From: Pseudomonas sp. KU43P
Lineage (GTDB): Bacteria; Pseudomonadota; Gammaproteobacteria; Pseudomonadales; Pseudomonadaceae
Direction: 5' to 3'
NCBI RefSeq assembly: GCF_033095865.1
Contig: NZ_AP019365.1
Coordinates: forward strand, 4,995,501 to 5,059,500
Length of the DNA: 64,000 bases
Under the pieces are notes generated by a model that saw nothing but the letters and a program-made list of their open reading frames with translations, was not told the DNA's origin and did no database searches. Below are positions 53,101-61,995 of the stretch, one piece after another (positions within the stretch are counted from its first letter, which is position 1; each line of letters begins with the position of its first letter). The translations under genes were made by a program, and so were the position numbers.

Positions 53101-53988
53101 ATGGAATGGCGAAAAGGCCGACGCAGTGACAACGTGGTCGATGCCCGTGGCGAAGGTGGCGGCGGCGGTGGCATGCGCTTTGGCGGCGGCAAGGGGCTCG
53201 GGCTCGGTGCAATCCTGCTGATCGTCGGCATCGGTTGGCTTACCGGCCAAGACCCATTGCAGATTCTTGGCCAACTCACGGGGCAGATGCAGCAACAGCA
53301 GCAGGCCCCCAGTGGCACCAGCAACAAGGCGCCTGCGGCCAACGATGAGCAGGCGCAGTTCGTCGCCTCGATCCTGGGCGATACCGAAGACACCTGGAAG
53401 GCCCTGTTCTCCCAGGCCGGCAAGCAATACCGCGACCCCAAGCTGGTGCTGTTCAGTGGCCAGGTCAATTCCGCCTGCGGCTTCGCCTCGGCGGCCGTGG
53501 GCCCGTTCTACTGCCCGGCGGACCAAAGGGTCTATCTGGACATGTCGTTCTTCCGTGAGATGGAAACCCGCTTCGCCGCTGCGGGCGATTTTGCCCAGGC
53601 CTACGTGATCGCCCATGAGATTGGCCATCATGTGCAGACCCTGCTCGGCGTATCTGCCAAAGTCGACGCCGCCCGGCGTAACGGCCAGCGCATGGAGGGC
53701 GACAACGGTCTGCTGGTGCGTCAGGAGTTGCAGGCCGACTGCCTGGCCGGGGTCTGGGCCTTCCAGGCGCAGCAGCGCCTGAACTGGCTGGAGCCTGGTG
53801 ATGTGGAGGAAGCCTTGAACGCGGCCAATGCCATTGGCGATGACCGCCTGCAGCAGCAGGGCCAGGGCCGTGTGGTACCCGACTCATTTACCCATGGCAC
53901 TTCGCAGCAACGGGTGCGCTGGTTCAAGGCGGGGTTTGCCCAGGGTGAAGTGAACAGTTGCGATACCTTCAGTGCGCGGAACCTTTGA
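53101..53988 (+). CDS. ypfJ: Neutral zinc metallopeptidase, YpfJ family
   Basis: 295 aa. N-terminal MEWRKGRRSDNVVDARGE, a Gly-rich stretch, one membrane helix (GLGAILLIVGIGWLTG), then the peptidase part with zinc motif VIAHEIGHHVQ and later QELQADCLAGVWA (third ligand Glu/Asp). The family is known as KPN_02809/YpfJ; a substrate is not established. Anchored in the inner membrane with the catalytic part outside. Confidence 0.92.
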   Translation: MEWRKGRRSDNVVDARGEGGGGGGMRFGGGKGLGLGAILLIVGIGWLTGQDPLQILGQLTGQMQQQQQAPSGTSNKAPAANDEQAQFVASILGDTEDTWKALFSQAGKQYRDPKLVLFSGQVNSACGFASAAVGPFYCPADQRVYLDMSFFREMETRFAAAGDFAQAYVIAHEIGHHVQTLLGVSAKVDAARRNGQRMEGDNGLLVRQELQADCLAGVWAFQAQQRLNWLEPGDVEEALNAANAIGDDRLQQQGQGRVVPDSFTHGTSQQRVRWFKAGFAQGEVNSCDTFSARNL

Positions 53989-54010
53989 ACTCACAGGACC
54001 GCGTTGCCGC

Positions 54011-54067
54011 CCATGAAAACGCAAACGTTTTCATGGGGTTACAAATCTGCTGAAAAAGCGTTTCAGC
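54011..54067. repeat. Two consecutive hairpins between ypfJ and mcpS
   Basis: First, 11-bp arms CCATGAAAACG / CGTTTTCATGG around CAAA (54011-54036). Second, 7-bp arms GCTGAAA / TTTCAGC around AAGCG (54049-54067). Neither has a following T-run. They may end the ypfJ transcript or be regulator sites for mcpS. Confidence 0.7.
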
Positions 54068-54172
54068 TTCCCCTGCTCTTGCCGATAACCCCTGCACGAT
54101 TAAGCGGGCATCCAGAACAACAACGCCTCGCGATCGAAGATCAAGTGAGCGAAAATTTTCTGGAGAGCGTGC

Positions 54173-56092
54173 ATGAACAGGTGGTTCGCCAACATCAGCG
54201 TCAACCTCAAACTCGGCCTGGGCTTCGGCCTGGTGCTGGTCCTCACCGGCCTGCTGGCCCTCACTGGCTGGACCAGCCTGGGCAGCCTCATCGACCGTAG
54301 CAACTGGATGGGCGATATCGCCCAGCTCAACAAAGACCTGACCGACCTGCGTATTGCGCGCCTGCAATACATGATCGCCAACGGTGACGACGCCGCTGCC
54401 GCCAACACCCAGGCCAAGCTCGACGGTTTCAGCAAGCAGCAGGCCTACCTGGCCAGCACCTTCAAGAGCCCGGAGAACGTCAAGCTGCTCAATGAGCTGG
54501 GGCAGACCATCAGCGAGTACAAGGTGTCGCTGAACAAGATGCGCGCCGGCTACAGCAGCACCCAGGCCGCCCGCGACGCCATGAACGTGTCGGCCAGCAA
54601 GGCCGACCACGCCATGGACAGCCTGGCCGAGGACGTCATGTCGCGCCCTGAGCCAGATGGCGTGCGGCTGGCGCAATACCAACTGATCAGCAAGGCACGC
54701 CAGCAACTGCTGCAAGTGCGCATCGACGTTCGCGGCTACATCGCCGACAACACGGCGGCCAATGAACAAGCTGCGCTGCGCCAGCTCGAAGCAGCGCTAT
54801 CGGAAATCGACGACCTCAAGCGCCAGCTACCTGCCGAGGCCACCCGGGTGCAGCAGTTCGAGCAGTCGGTGCAGGCTTACCGCGATGCCGTGCGTCAGTT
54901 CCGTGATGCCGTCGCCGAAATCACCACTGCCCGTGCCGAAATGACCGTACAGGGCGCCGATATCGTCAAGCGAAGCGATGCGCTGTACAAGATCCAGCTC
55001 GAGCGCCGCGACGCCGAGAGCACCCAAGCCCGAAGCCTGCAGACCATCGCCACCTTGCTGGCCTTGCTCGCCGGTGTATTGGCAGCCGTTCTCATCACCC
55101 GCCAGATCACCCGCCCGCTGCAGGAAACCCTGCATGCGGTGGAGCGAATCGCCGGAGGCGACCTGACCCACGACCTGCAGGTGACACGCCGCGACGAAAT
55201 CGGCGTGCTGCAGCAAGGCATCGCACGCATGGGCACCACCCTGCGCGACCTGATCAGCGGTATCCGCGATGGCGTCACGCAGATTGCCAGCGCCGCCGAA
55301 GAGCTCTCGGCAGTAACCGAGCAGACCAGCGCGGGCGCCAACAGCCAGAAGGTTGAAACCGATCAGGTTGCGACCGCCATGCACGAAATGGCCGCGACCG
55401 TCCAGGAAGTGGCGCGCAATGCCGAGCAAGCTTCGCACGCTGCTACCGGCGCCGACGACGAAGCCCGCGCGGGCGATCTCGTGGTCGGTGAAGCGATCAG
55501 CCAGATCGAGCGCCTGGCCGATGAGGTGCACCGGTCGACCGAAGCGATGAACCTGCTGCAACAGGAAAGCCAGAAGATCGGCAGCGTCATGGATGTGATC
55601 AAGTCGGTGGCCGAACAGACCAACCTACTGGCGCTCAACGCCGCGATCGAAGCGGCCCGTGCCGGTGAGGCGGGCCGGGGCTTTGCCGTGGTGGCCGACG
55701 AAGTGCGTGGCCTGGCCCAACGTACCCAGAAGTCCACCGAGGAAATCGAGGAGCTGGTCGCCAGCCTGCAGCACGGCACCCAGCAAGTGGCCAACGCCAT
55801 GCACGGCAGCCGTACCCTGACCGACAGCAGTGTGGAACTTGCGCGCAAGGCCGGGGCTTCGCTGGAGAACATCACCAGCACGGTCTCGAGCATCCAGTCG
55901 ATGAACCAGCAGATCGCTGCGGCGGCCGAGCAGCAGAGCGCGGTGGCTGAAGAGATCAGCCGCAGCATCCTGAATGTGCGCGATGTGTCGGAGCAGACGG
56001 CGGCGGCCAGTGACGAGACAGCGAAGTCCAGCGTGGAGCTGGCGCGCCTTGGGGGACAATTGCAGATGCTGGTGAGCCAGTTCCGCGTCTGA
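54173..56092 (+). CDS. mcpS: Chemoreceptor with HBM sensor domain, McpS-like
   Basis: 639 aa. TM1 (about 10-32), a long helical periplasmic domain (about 45-290) of the helical bimodular type, TM2 [24 protein letters not shown], then a full MCP signalling domain with tip [34 protein letters not shown]. Arg60, Arg63, Arg183 and Arg187 sit in the two sensor helices ([19 protein letters not shown]); Arg60, Arg63 and Arg183 are the dicarboxylate contacts I recall from KT2440 McpS. Expected ligands are malate, succinate, fumarate and other TCA acids, with acetate at the second module. Not linked to other che genes. Confidence 0.92.
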   Translation: MNRWFANISVNLKLGLGFGLVLVLTGLLALTGWTSLGSLIDRSNWMGDIAQLNKDLTDLRIARLQYMIANGDDAAAANTQAKLDGFSKQQAYLASTFKSPENVKLLNELGQTISEYKVSLNKMRAGYSSTQAARDAMNVSASKADHAMDSLAEDVMSRPEPDGVRLAQYQLISKARQQLLQVRIDVRGYIADNTAANEQAALRQLEAALSEIDDLKRQLPAEATRVQQFEQSVQAYRDAVRQFRDAVAEITTARAEMTVQGADIVKRSDALYKIQLERRDAESTQARSLQTIATLLALLAGVLAAVLITRQITRPLQETLHAVERIAGGDLTHDLQVTRRDEIGVLQQGIARMGTTLRDLISGIRDGVTQIASAAEELSAVTEQTSAGANSQKVETDQVATAMHEMAATVQEVARNAEQASHAATGADDEARAGDLVVGEAISQIERLADEVHRSTEAMNLLQQESQKIGSVMDVIKSVAEQTNLLALNAAIEAARAGEAGRGFAVVADEVRGLAQRTQKSTEEIEELVASLQHGTQQVANAMHGSRTLTDSSVELARKAGASLENITSTVSSIQSMNQQIAAAAEQQSAVAEEISRSILNVRDVSEQTAAASDETAKSSVELARLGGQLQMLVSQFRV

Positions 56093-56106
56093 ACATGAGG
56101 CCTTAG

Positions 56107-56209
56107 GGCTGCTTTGCAGCCCATCGCCGGCAAGCCGGCTCCCACAGGCAAAGCGCCCAGCTTGGGCTTGCGCTGTACTTGTGGGAGCCGGCTTGCCGGC
56201 GATAGGGCC
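56107..56209. repeat. REP pair (BIME)
   Basis: GCCCATCGCCGGCAAGCC ... GGCTTGCCGGCGATAGGGCC, with a central inverted repeat CGCCCAGC/ GCTTGGGC-like stem. Between the convergent mcpS and ggt genes. Confidence 0.92.
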
Positions 56210-56215
56210 AGCCGC

Positions 56216-57883
56216 TTATTTGACGATCATCCCCACGCCACGCCCACGCGGGTCCGAAGCGGTCTCAAGCTTCGCCCCATCGACGCGGATTGCCTGGATA
56301 TCACCCATCTCCCAGCCTTGGTCCTCCAGTACATATCCCATCTTCTTCAGCTCATCGGCCACCGGCCCGGTCAGCGGCGCATAGCTGTCGAAGTAGATGG
56401 TGTCCTTGGGCAGCAACTGATGATGCACGCGCTGTGCCGCCACGGCTTTATCCAGCGGCATGCCGTAGTCATACAGGTTGTTCATCACCTGGAAGATCGA
56501 GGTGAAGATGCGCGAACCGCCCGGCGTGCCGATCACCAGCTCGACCTTGCCGTCTCGGGTCATCAGGCTTGGGCTCATCGATGACAGCATGCGCTTGCCC
56601 GGGGCGATGGCATTGGCGTCGCCGCCGACCACGCCAAAAGCGTTGGCCGCGCCCGGCTTGGCGCTGAAGTCGTCCATCTCGTCGTTGAGCAGGAAGCCTG
56701 CGCCCTTCACCACCACGCCACTGCCGTAGTCGAGGTTGAGGGTGTAGGTGTTGCTGACGGCGTTGCCCTGCTTGTCGACGATCGAGAAGTGCGTGGTCTG
56801 GTGCGGCTCCAGGCCCGGCTTGACCTTGTCGGTTTCGGAAATGGCCTTGGGGTTGACCTGGGCGGCGCGCTTGGCCAGGTAGTCCTTGGCGATCAGCTGA
56901 TCGACCGGCACCTTGGTGAAGGCCGGGTCGCCCAGGTAGTCGGCGCGGTCGGCGAACACCCGCTTCTCGATCTCCGCCAACAGGTGGATGTACTGCGCCG
57001 AGTTGTGCGCCACGCCCTTGAAGTCCGCTGCGCGGTCTTCCTTGATGCCCAGCAACTGCGCCAGGGCAACGCCACCCGAGCTCGGCGGCGGCGCCGTGTA
57101 TACCACATTGCCGCGCCAGCTCAGGGCCATCGGTTCGCGCCAGACGGCTTTGTAATCTTTGAGGTCTTCCTTGGTGATCAGTCCCTTGTCGGCCTGCATC
57201 TGCGCCACCAGCAGGTCAGCGGTCTTGCCCTGGTAGAACTCGTTGACGCCCTTGTCGGCGATGCGCTCCAGGGTCTGCGCCATTTCTGGCTGCTTGAACA
57301 GCTCGCCCACCTTCATGTTGCCGAAATAGTCATTGAAGTTGGTGGCGGTCTTGAACAGGCCTTGGGCGTCGTTGCGGTACTGGTACTGTTTTTCGGCGAT
57401 CTTGAAGCCGTTTTTCGCATAGCCGATGGCCGGGGTGAGAAGCTCGCTCCAGGGCAGCTTGCCGAACTTCTGGTGGGCTTCCCACAGGCCCATCACGGTG
57501 CCCGGCACGCCGGCGGCACGCACGCCGACCAAGCTCAGGTTCTCGATGACCTCGCCTTTTTCGTCCAGGTACATGTTGCGGCTGGCGGCCTTGGGCGCCA
57601 CTTCGCGGTAGTCGAGGAAGTAAGGTTTGCCGTCGACGAACAGGGTCATGAACCCACCACCGCCGATATTGCCGGCCTCCGGGTAGGTCACCGCCAGGGT
57701 GAATGCCGTGGCCACGGCGGCATCGACCGCGTTGCCGCCTTTCTTCAGGATATCGGCGGCCACCTGTGCGCCATATTGATCAGGCGCAGCCACCGCGCCG
57801 CCTTCCAGGGTCACGGCATAGGCCGATGAACAGCTCAGGATCGCAGCTCCGAGCGCCAGGGACTGGAACAGGACAATACGCAT
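56216..57883 (-). CDS. ggt: Gamma-glutamyltransferase (periplasmic)
   Basis: 555 aa. Signal peptide MRIVLFQSLALGAAILSCSSAYA, then the large subunit, and the autocleavage site before Thr364 in PHQTTHFSIVDKQGN, giving the N-terminal nucleophile of the small subunit. NTYTLNLDYGSG, SSMSPSLM and GTPGGSRI are typical. It splits glutathione and other gamma-glutamyl compounds in the periplasm. ATG 57883 chosen; an upstream extension to 57946 lacks family support. Confidence 0.94.
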   Translation of the reverse strand: MRIVLFQSLALGAAILSCSSAYAVTLEGGAVAAPDQYGAQVAADILKKGGNAVDAAVATAFTLAVTYPEAGNIGGGGFMTLFVDGKPYFLDYREVAPKAASRNMYLDEKGEVIENLSLVGVRAAGVPGTVMGLWEAHQKFGKLPWSELLTPAIGYAKNGFKIAEKQYQYRNDAQGLFKTATNFNDYFGNMKVGELFKQPEMAQTLERIADKGVNEFYQGKTADLLVAQMQADKGLITKEDLKDYKAVWREPMALSWRGNVVYTAPPPSSGGVALAQLLGIKEDRAADFKGVAHNSAQYIHLLAEIEKRVFADRADYLGDPAFTKVPVDQLIAKDYLAKRAAQVNPKAISETDKVKPGLEPHQTTHFSIVDKQGNAVSNTYTLNLDYGSGVVVKGAGFLLNDEMDDFSAKPGAANAFGVVGGDANAIAPGKRMLSSMSPSLMTRDGKVELVIGTPGGSRIFTSIFQVMNNLYDYGMPLDKAVAAQRVHHQLLPKDTIYFDSYAPLTGPVADELKKMGYVLEDQGWEMGDIQAIRVDGAKLETASDPRGRGVGMIVK

Positions 57884-58000
57884 GACACTTCCTTGGTGTT
57901 GTTTTTGTTGATCAGTCAGTAAGGCCGAAGCCGGTCGACTGTGCAATCACAGGCAGGAAGTTTCGCCGCCCATGGGCAGGATCTGTCGCGTTCAGGCAAC

Positions 58001-58897
58001 TCAGCAGGCGTACATGGCCAGTTTGCGCTGAATGAAGTCGAGGAAACACTGGATGCGCAGGGCCAGTTGCGTATTGCGGTAGTAGACAGCGTGGATCGGC
58101 TGGCGGTAGCCATTGTTGGCTTCGCTGAGGAGCACCTGCAGGCGCCCGGCGCGGATGTCTTCGTGGGTCATGAAATGCGACAAACTGACGATGCCCTCCC
58201 CAGCCAAGGCCAGGTGGCGCAGGGTCTCACCGCTGGAGGCCAGCAGAGCCGGGCGGATCGGCCAGCGGTCGCCCTGGGCATGGCGCAGTGGCCACTGGTT
58301 GAGCGATTCGGGCTGACTGAAGCCGAGCAGGCAGTGCTGGCTGAGGTCTTCAACGCGCTCGGGGGTACCGTGCTGCTCCAGGTAGGCCGGGCTGGCCAGC
58401 ACCTGCACCGGGCTGCAACCCAATGCACGGGCATGCAGGCTGGAGTCGGCCAGCTCACCGATGCGGATGGCCACGTCGGTGCTCTGCTCCAGCAGGTCGA
58501 TGATCAGGTCATCGGTGTTGAGTTCCAGCTCGATGCCGGGGTACTGGCGGCGGAACTCGCCAATCCACGGGAGGATGGCATGCAGCATGAAAGGCGCGGC
58601 TGCGTTGATGCGCAGGCGGCCGGAGGCGGTCTGCCGGTTCATCGACAGGCGCTCCTCCATTTCGTCCATCTGCTCCAGGATCAGCCGTGAGCGTTCGAGA
58701 AAGAAGCGCCCTTCTTCGGTCAGGTCCATGCGCCGTGTGGTGCGGTTGACCAATGTGGTGCCGAGCTTGGCCTCCAGGCGCGACAGGGTACGGCTGACGG
58801 CCGAAGGGGTCTGGCCGATCTGTTCGGCGGCGGCGGAGATCGAGCCGCAATCAATCACGGCGACGAATACCTGGAGTTCTTCGGATCGGGTTTTCAC
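58001..58897 (-). CDS. LysR-type regulator beside mdaB
   Basis: 298 aa from GTG 58897 (KTRSEELQVFVAVIDCGSISAAAEQIGQTPSAVSRTLSRLEAKLG is the DNA-binding part). A TTG at 58951 would add 18 residues without family support. It lies 60 bases after mdaB on the same strand and could be in one transcript with it. Similar LysR genes next to quinone reductases respond to quinones or oxidants, which is inference here. Confidence 0.85.
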   Translation of the reverse strand: MKTRSEELQVFVAVIDCGSISAAAEQIGQTPSAVSRTLSRLEAKLGTTLVNRTTRRMDLTEEGRFFLERSRLILEQMDEMEERLSMNRQTASGRLRINAAAPFMLHAILPWIGEFRRQYPGIELELNTDDLIIDLLEQSTDVAIRIGELADSSLHARALGCSPVQVLASPAYLEQHGTPERVEDLSQHCLLGFSQPESLNQWPLRHAQGDRWPIRPALLASSGETLRHLALAGEGIVSLSHFMTHEDIRAGRLQVLLSEANNGYRQPIHAVYYRNTQLALRIQCFLDFIQRKLAMYAC

Positions 58898-58957
58898 GTC
58901 TGTGCCTGTGTCTGCTCTTCGCGGTGATTGATAGCCGCTAGCTGCCAGCAAGTCCAG

Positions 58958-59548
58958 TCAAACAGCCTTGCCGAACACCTGATCCAGATGCGCCTCATAG
59001 GCCGCCAAGGCCGCTGGCACGTCCGGGCGCTTCATTACATCCACCGCAATGAAGGTCGGCAGCCCGCTCATGCCGAGGAATTGATTGGCCTTGTGGAACG
59101 GGAAGTACACGGCGTCCACGCCCTTGCCCTCGAAGAAATCGCTCGGGTCGTCGAAGGCTTGCTGCGGCGCGTTCCAGGTCAGCGACAGCATGTAATGCTT
59201 GCCTTGCACCAGGCCGCCGCTGCCGTATTTCTGCGAGGCATCGGAACGGGTACGGCCATCACTGGCATAGAGGCTGCCGTGACCGGCAGTGAAGACCTCG
59301 TCGATGTATTTCTTCACGGTCCAGGGCGCACCCATCCACCAGCCGGGCATCTGGTAGATGATCACATCGGCCCAGAGGAATTTCTCCACTTCGGCCTGTA
59401 CATCGTAACCGCCGTCGATGAAGGTCTGTTGCACGTCGTAGCCTGCGCGGTCCAGATGTGCCAGCGCGGCGTCGTGCAGGGTCTGGTTGAGGCGGCCATC
59501 GGAATGGGCGAACTGTTTACCGCCATTGAGCAGAAGAATCTTTTTCAT
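58958..59548 (-). CDS. mdaB: NADPH:quinone oxidoreductase MdaB
   Basis: 196 aa flavodoxin-fold FAD enzyme. ILLLNGGKQFAHSDGRLNQTL, YQMPGWWMGAPWTVKKYIDEVFTAG and SLTWNAPQQAF match MdaB, which reduces quinones by two electrons and protects against oxidative stress. GCGAGG precedes the ATG. The divergent gene, 158 bases away, is ygiN; in E. coli ygiN and mdaB are neighbours and act on menadione-type quinones in opposite directions. Confidence 0.93.
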   Translation of the reverse strand: MKKILLLNGGKQFAHSDGRLNQTLHDAALAHLDRAGYDVQQTFIDGGYDVQAEVEKFLWADVIIYQMPGWWMGAPWTVKKYIDEVFTAGHGSLYASDGRTRSDASQKYGSGGLVQGKHYMLSLTWNAPQQAFDDPSDFFEGKGVDAVYFPFHKANQFLGMSGLPTFIAVDVMKRPDVPAALAAYEAHLDQVFGKAV

Positions 59549-59706
59549 GCTGACCTCGCGTCAAGAATCAATGGCCGGCAGATTAGGGGTTCACAGGCAT
59601 GGGATACAGCAGGTGCCAGGCAAAATACAATTGACCTGAGCTCAAGAATTAACGGCACATTCTTGCCGTAGAATCGATTCATCTTCCCACGCACGAGTCG
59701 TTACCC

Positions 59707-60021
59707 ATGAGTGAGCAATACGCGTTCATCCTCAAGGCCAAGACCCGGCCAGAAATGGCCGAAGCCTTCGAAACCCTGTTCCGCGCTTACGTGGAGCCGA
59801 GCCGCCAGGAGGCTGGCTGTATCGAATACCACATGCTGCGCGACAAGGAAGACCCGAGCCTGTTCGTGTTCTACGAAGTGTGGGCCGACAAGGCCGCCCT
59901 GGACGTGCACTCGGGCCTGCCGCACATGGCCGCGTTCTTCGAAAAACGCATGGACTACCTGGAACGCGATTTCGATATCCAGATGATCGAGATGCTCAGC
60001 GCTTCTTCCGCTAGCCGTTGA
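59707..60021 (+). CDS. ygiN: Quinol monooxygenase, YgiN-like
   Basis: 104 aa, one ABM ferredoxin-like domain: YAFILKAKTRPEMAEAFETLFRAYVEPSRQEAGCIEYHMLRDKEDPSLFVFYEVWADKAALDVH in outline. It fits YgiN, which oxidises menadiol to menadione. Together with mdaB it could form a quinone redox pair. The last 11 bases overlap the convergent TSUP gene. Confidence 0.86.
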   Translation: MSEQYAFILKAKTRPEMAEAFETLFRAYVEPSRQEAGCIEYHMLRDKEDPSLFVFYEVWADKAALDVHSGLPHMAAFFEKRMDYLERDFDIQMIEMLSASSASR

Positions 60022-60787
60022 TCATCAGATGGCCGCCCAGCAGGGCCAGGCCGATGAAGAAACAACGCTTGAACAGCGCCGCACTGATGCACTGGCGTAA
60101 CCACTGGCCGGCCATCATGCCCAGCAGTGCCGGCGCCAGCATCAACAGGGAAGCCCCCAACGCCTGGCCACCCAGGGCATCCTGCCCGGCCAGGCCAAAG
60201 GCCAGGGCCACGGTGGACACCGTGAACGACAGGCCCAGCGCCTGGATCATCTCGTCGCGGCCCAGGCCCAGGCTCTGCAGATAGGGCACGGCGGGTATCA
60301 CGAATACACCGGTGGCTGCCGTGACCACGCCGGTCACCAGCCCGCACAGCGGCCCCAGCCACCCTTCGCTATGCGCGGCAATCCGCAGTGCCGGGCCCAC
60401 TAGCCCATAAAGCGCGTAGACGACCAACGCGCCCCCCAGTGCATGCGCCGCCCACGGCCCACTGTCGATACCCAGCCAGGCACTGCCTGCCAGCGTGCCG
60501 ACGAATATCATCACCAGCATTGGCCCCAGTCGTCGCAACAACGCCAGCAGATGCCCGCCGTTTGCGATTTGCCAGAGATTGGTGAGGGTCGAGGGAACGA
60601 TCAAAAGCGCAGCAGCCTGTGTCGGTGACATAGCCAGCCCGAGCAAGCCCATGGCGATGGTCGGCAGCCCGAGACCGATCACTCCCTTGACCGCCCCGGC
60701 CAGCAGGAAGGTGAAAATAACCAGCAATGTCAGTGCTGGGCCTATGTTCTGATAAAACGTGATCAAGGTCGTCATGGGCATCATCAT
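60011..60787 (-). CDS. TSUP-family permease (TauE/SafE)
   Basis: About 258 aa with eight membrane helices in two halves; each half has the family pattern (GAVKGVIGLGLPTIAMGLL, GLVTGVVTAATGVFVIPAVPYL). TSUP proteins move sulfur compounds or organic acids across the inner membrane, usually export. Four ATGs cluster at the start; the first is used. It diverges from a LysR gene 66 bases away that is its likely regulator. Confidence 0.87.
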   Translation of the reverse strand: MMMPMTTLITFYQNIGPALTLLVIFTFLLAGAVKGVIGLGLPTIAMGLLGLAMSPTQAAALLIVPSTLTNLWQIANGGHLLALLRRLGPMLVMIFVGTLAGSAWLGIDSGPWAAHALGGALVVYALYGLVGPALRIAAHSEGWLGPLCGLVTGVVTAATGVFVIPAVPYLQSLGLGRDEMIQALGLSFTVSTVALAFGLAGQDALGGQALGASLLMLAPALLGMMAGQWLRQCISAALFKRCFFIGLALLGGHLMING

Positions 60788-60853
60788 GCTGTACGGCGAG
60801 CAGCCTGAAAATCTGCCATATACTCAGCCAGACTCTTGCCAGGACAGAGGCTG

Positions 60854-61738
60854 ATGCACTTCGACCTGATTGACCTCACGCTTTTCCGGCACACCCTGGA
60901 GTGCGGCAACATCACCGCCGGGGCACACCGCAGCCACCTGTCGCTACCGGCGGCCAGCGCGCGTATCCGCGCCATGGAAGCCTCGCTGGGTATTGCACTG
61001 CTCGAACGCAACCGGCGTGGCGTTCAGCCAACCCCGGCCGGCCAGGCGCTGCTGCAACATGCACGGCTGATCGGGCAGCAGGTCGAGCGCCTGCAGTTCG
61101 ACCTGGCCCAGTACGCGCAAGGGCAACAAGGGCAGGTGCGGTTGCTGTGCAACACAGCGGCGCTGACCGAATACCTGCCGGAACTGCTGGCGAGCTACCT
61201 GGCCGACAACCCCGGGGTCAGCGTCGATGTGCAGGAGCTGCCGAGCTTGCGGATCGTGCAGTCGATCACCCAGGGCATGGCTGATCTGGGCGTCATCTCC
61301 ACCGCAGCACCCAGTGCGCATCTGCAGACCTTGCCATTTCGCGATGATCCGCTGGTGCTGGTCACTCCATTGAATCACCCCCTTGCCGTGGAAGCCGCAC
61401 CGAGTTTCATCGATTGCCTTGCCTATGGCCATGTCGGCCTGGGGGCGAACAGTGCGCTGGCGTTGTACCTGGAGGAACAGGCACTGCGCGAAGGGCGGCG
61501 CATGCAGGTGCGGGTGCGGGCCGAAGGGTTTGATGGGGTGATACGCATGGTGGCGGGCGGGGCCGGTGTCGGCGTGGTGCCCATGGCATCGGTGAAACGT
61601 TGGCAGGGGGTATTGCCGATACATTGGGTGGCGCTGCGCGAAGATTGGGCCAATCGGCGCCTGTTGTTGTGTGCACGAGAATTTTCAGGGTTGCCCGGAT
61701 ACGCAGCAGGTTTGGTGGAGCGACTGATACAAGCTTGA
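60854..61738 (+). CDS. LysR-type regulator, divergent from the TSUP permease
   Basis: 294 aa. LIDLTLFRHTLECGNITAGAHRSHLSLPAASARIRAMEASLGIALLERNRRGVQPT is the helix-turn-helix half; an effector domain follows. GAGG precedes ATG 60854; an in-frame start at 60836 would place that site inside the gene. The 66-base shared intergenic region points to control of the TSUP gene. Confidence 0.88.
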   Translation: MHFDLIDLTLFRHTLECGNITAGAHRSHLSLPAASARIRAMEASLGIALLERNRRGVQPTPAGQALLQHARLIGQQVERLQFDLAQYAQGQQGQVRLLCNTAALTEYLPELLASYLADNPGVSVDVQELPSLRIVQSITQGMADLGVISTAAPSAHLQTLPFRDDPLVLVTPLNHPLAVEAAPSFIDCLAYGHVGLGANSALALYLEEQALREGRRMQVRVRAEGFDGVIRMVAGGAGVGVVPMASVKRWQGVLPIHWVALREDWANRRLLLCAREFSGLPGYAAGLVERLIQA

Positions 61739-61884
61739 CGACAAATCGATGAACTGCCGACCCGCCCTACTCGGTCAATGCGCGAGCATCACCACCTGCA
61801 TGCATAGCGCGACCAGACAGCTGAATCGTCCTTGGTTTCATAGACACCTCTAAGCCTCATAATGAAGCCCAAATAGGAGGTGCC

Positions 61885-61902
61885 ATGAACCCTCAGCGTT
61901 AG
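61885..61902 (+). other. Five-codon ORF (MNPQR) with a strong ribosome site
   Basis: AGGAGG at 61875-61880 stands 4 bases before ATG AAC CCT CAG CGT TAG, followed at once by a second stop TAG. No longer frame continues. It may be a leader peptide, a remnant of a deleted gene, or chance. It sits in the 257-base gap between the LysR gene and phnA. Confidence 0.4.
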
Positions 61903-61952
61903 TAGTGAGTGTCCGCTATCGACCCAAAGCAGACGTTCGTCAAAGGCGTAAT

Positions 61953-61976
61953 GGTGTCATCAGAACGGATGACACC
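61953..61976. terminator. Inverted repeat behind phnA
   Basis: Perfect 9-bp arms GGTGTCATC / GATGACACC with a 6-base loop, 19 bases beyond the phnA stop. There is no T-run in either direction, so it is at best a weak terminator; an operator is the alternative. Confidence 0.55.
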
Positions 61977-61995
61977 CCAGGCTTACCCGCAGTGA

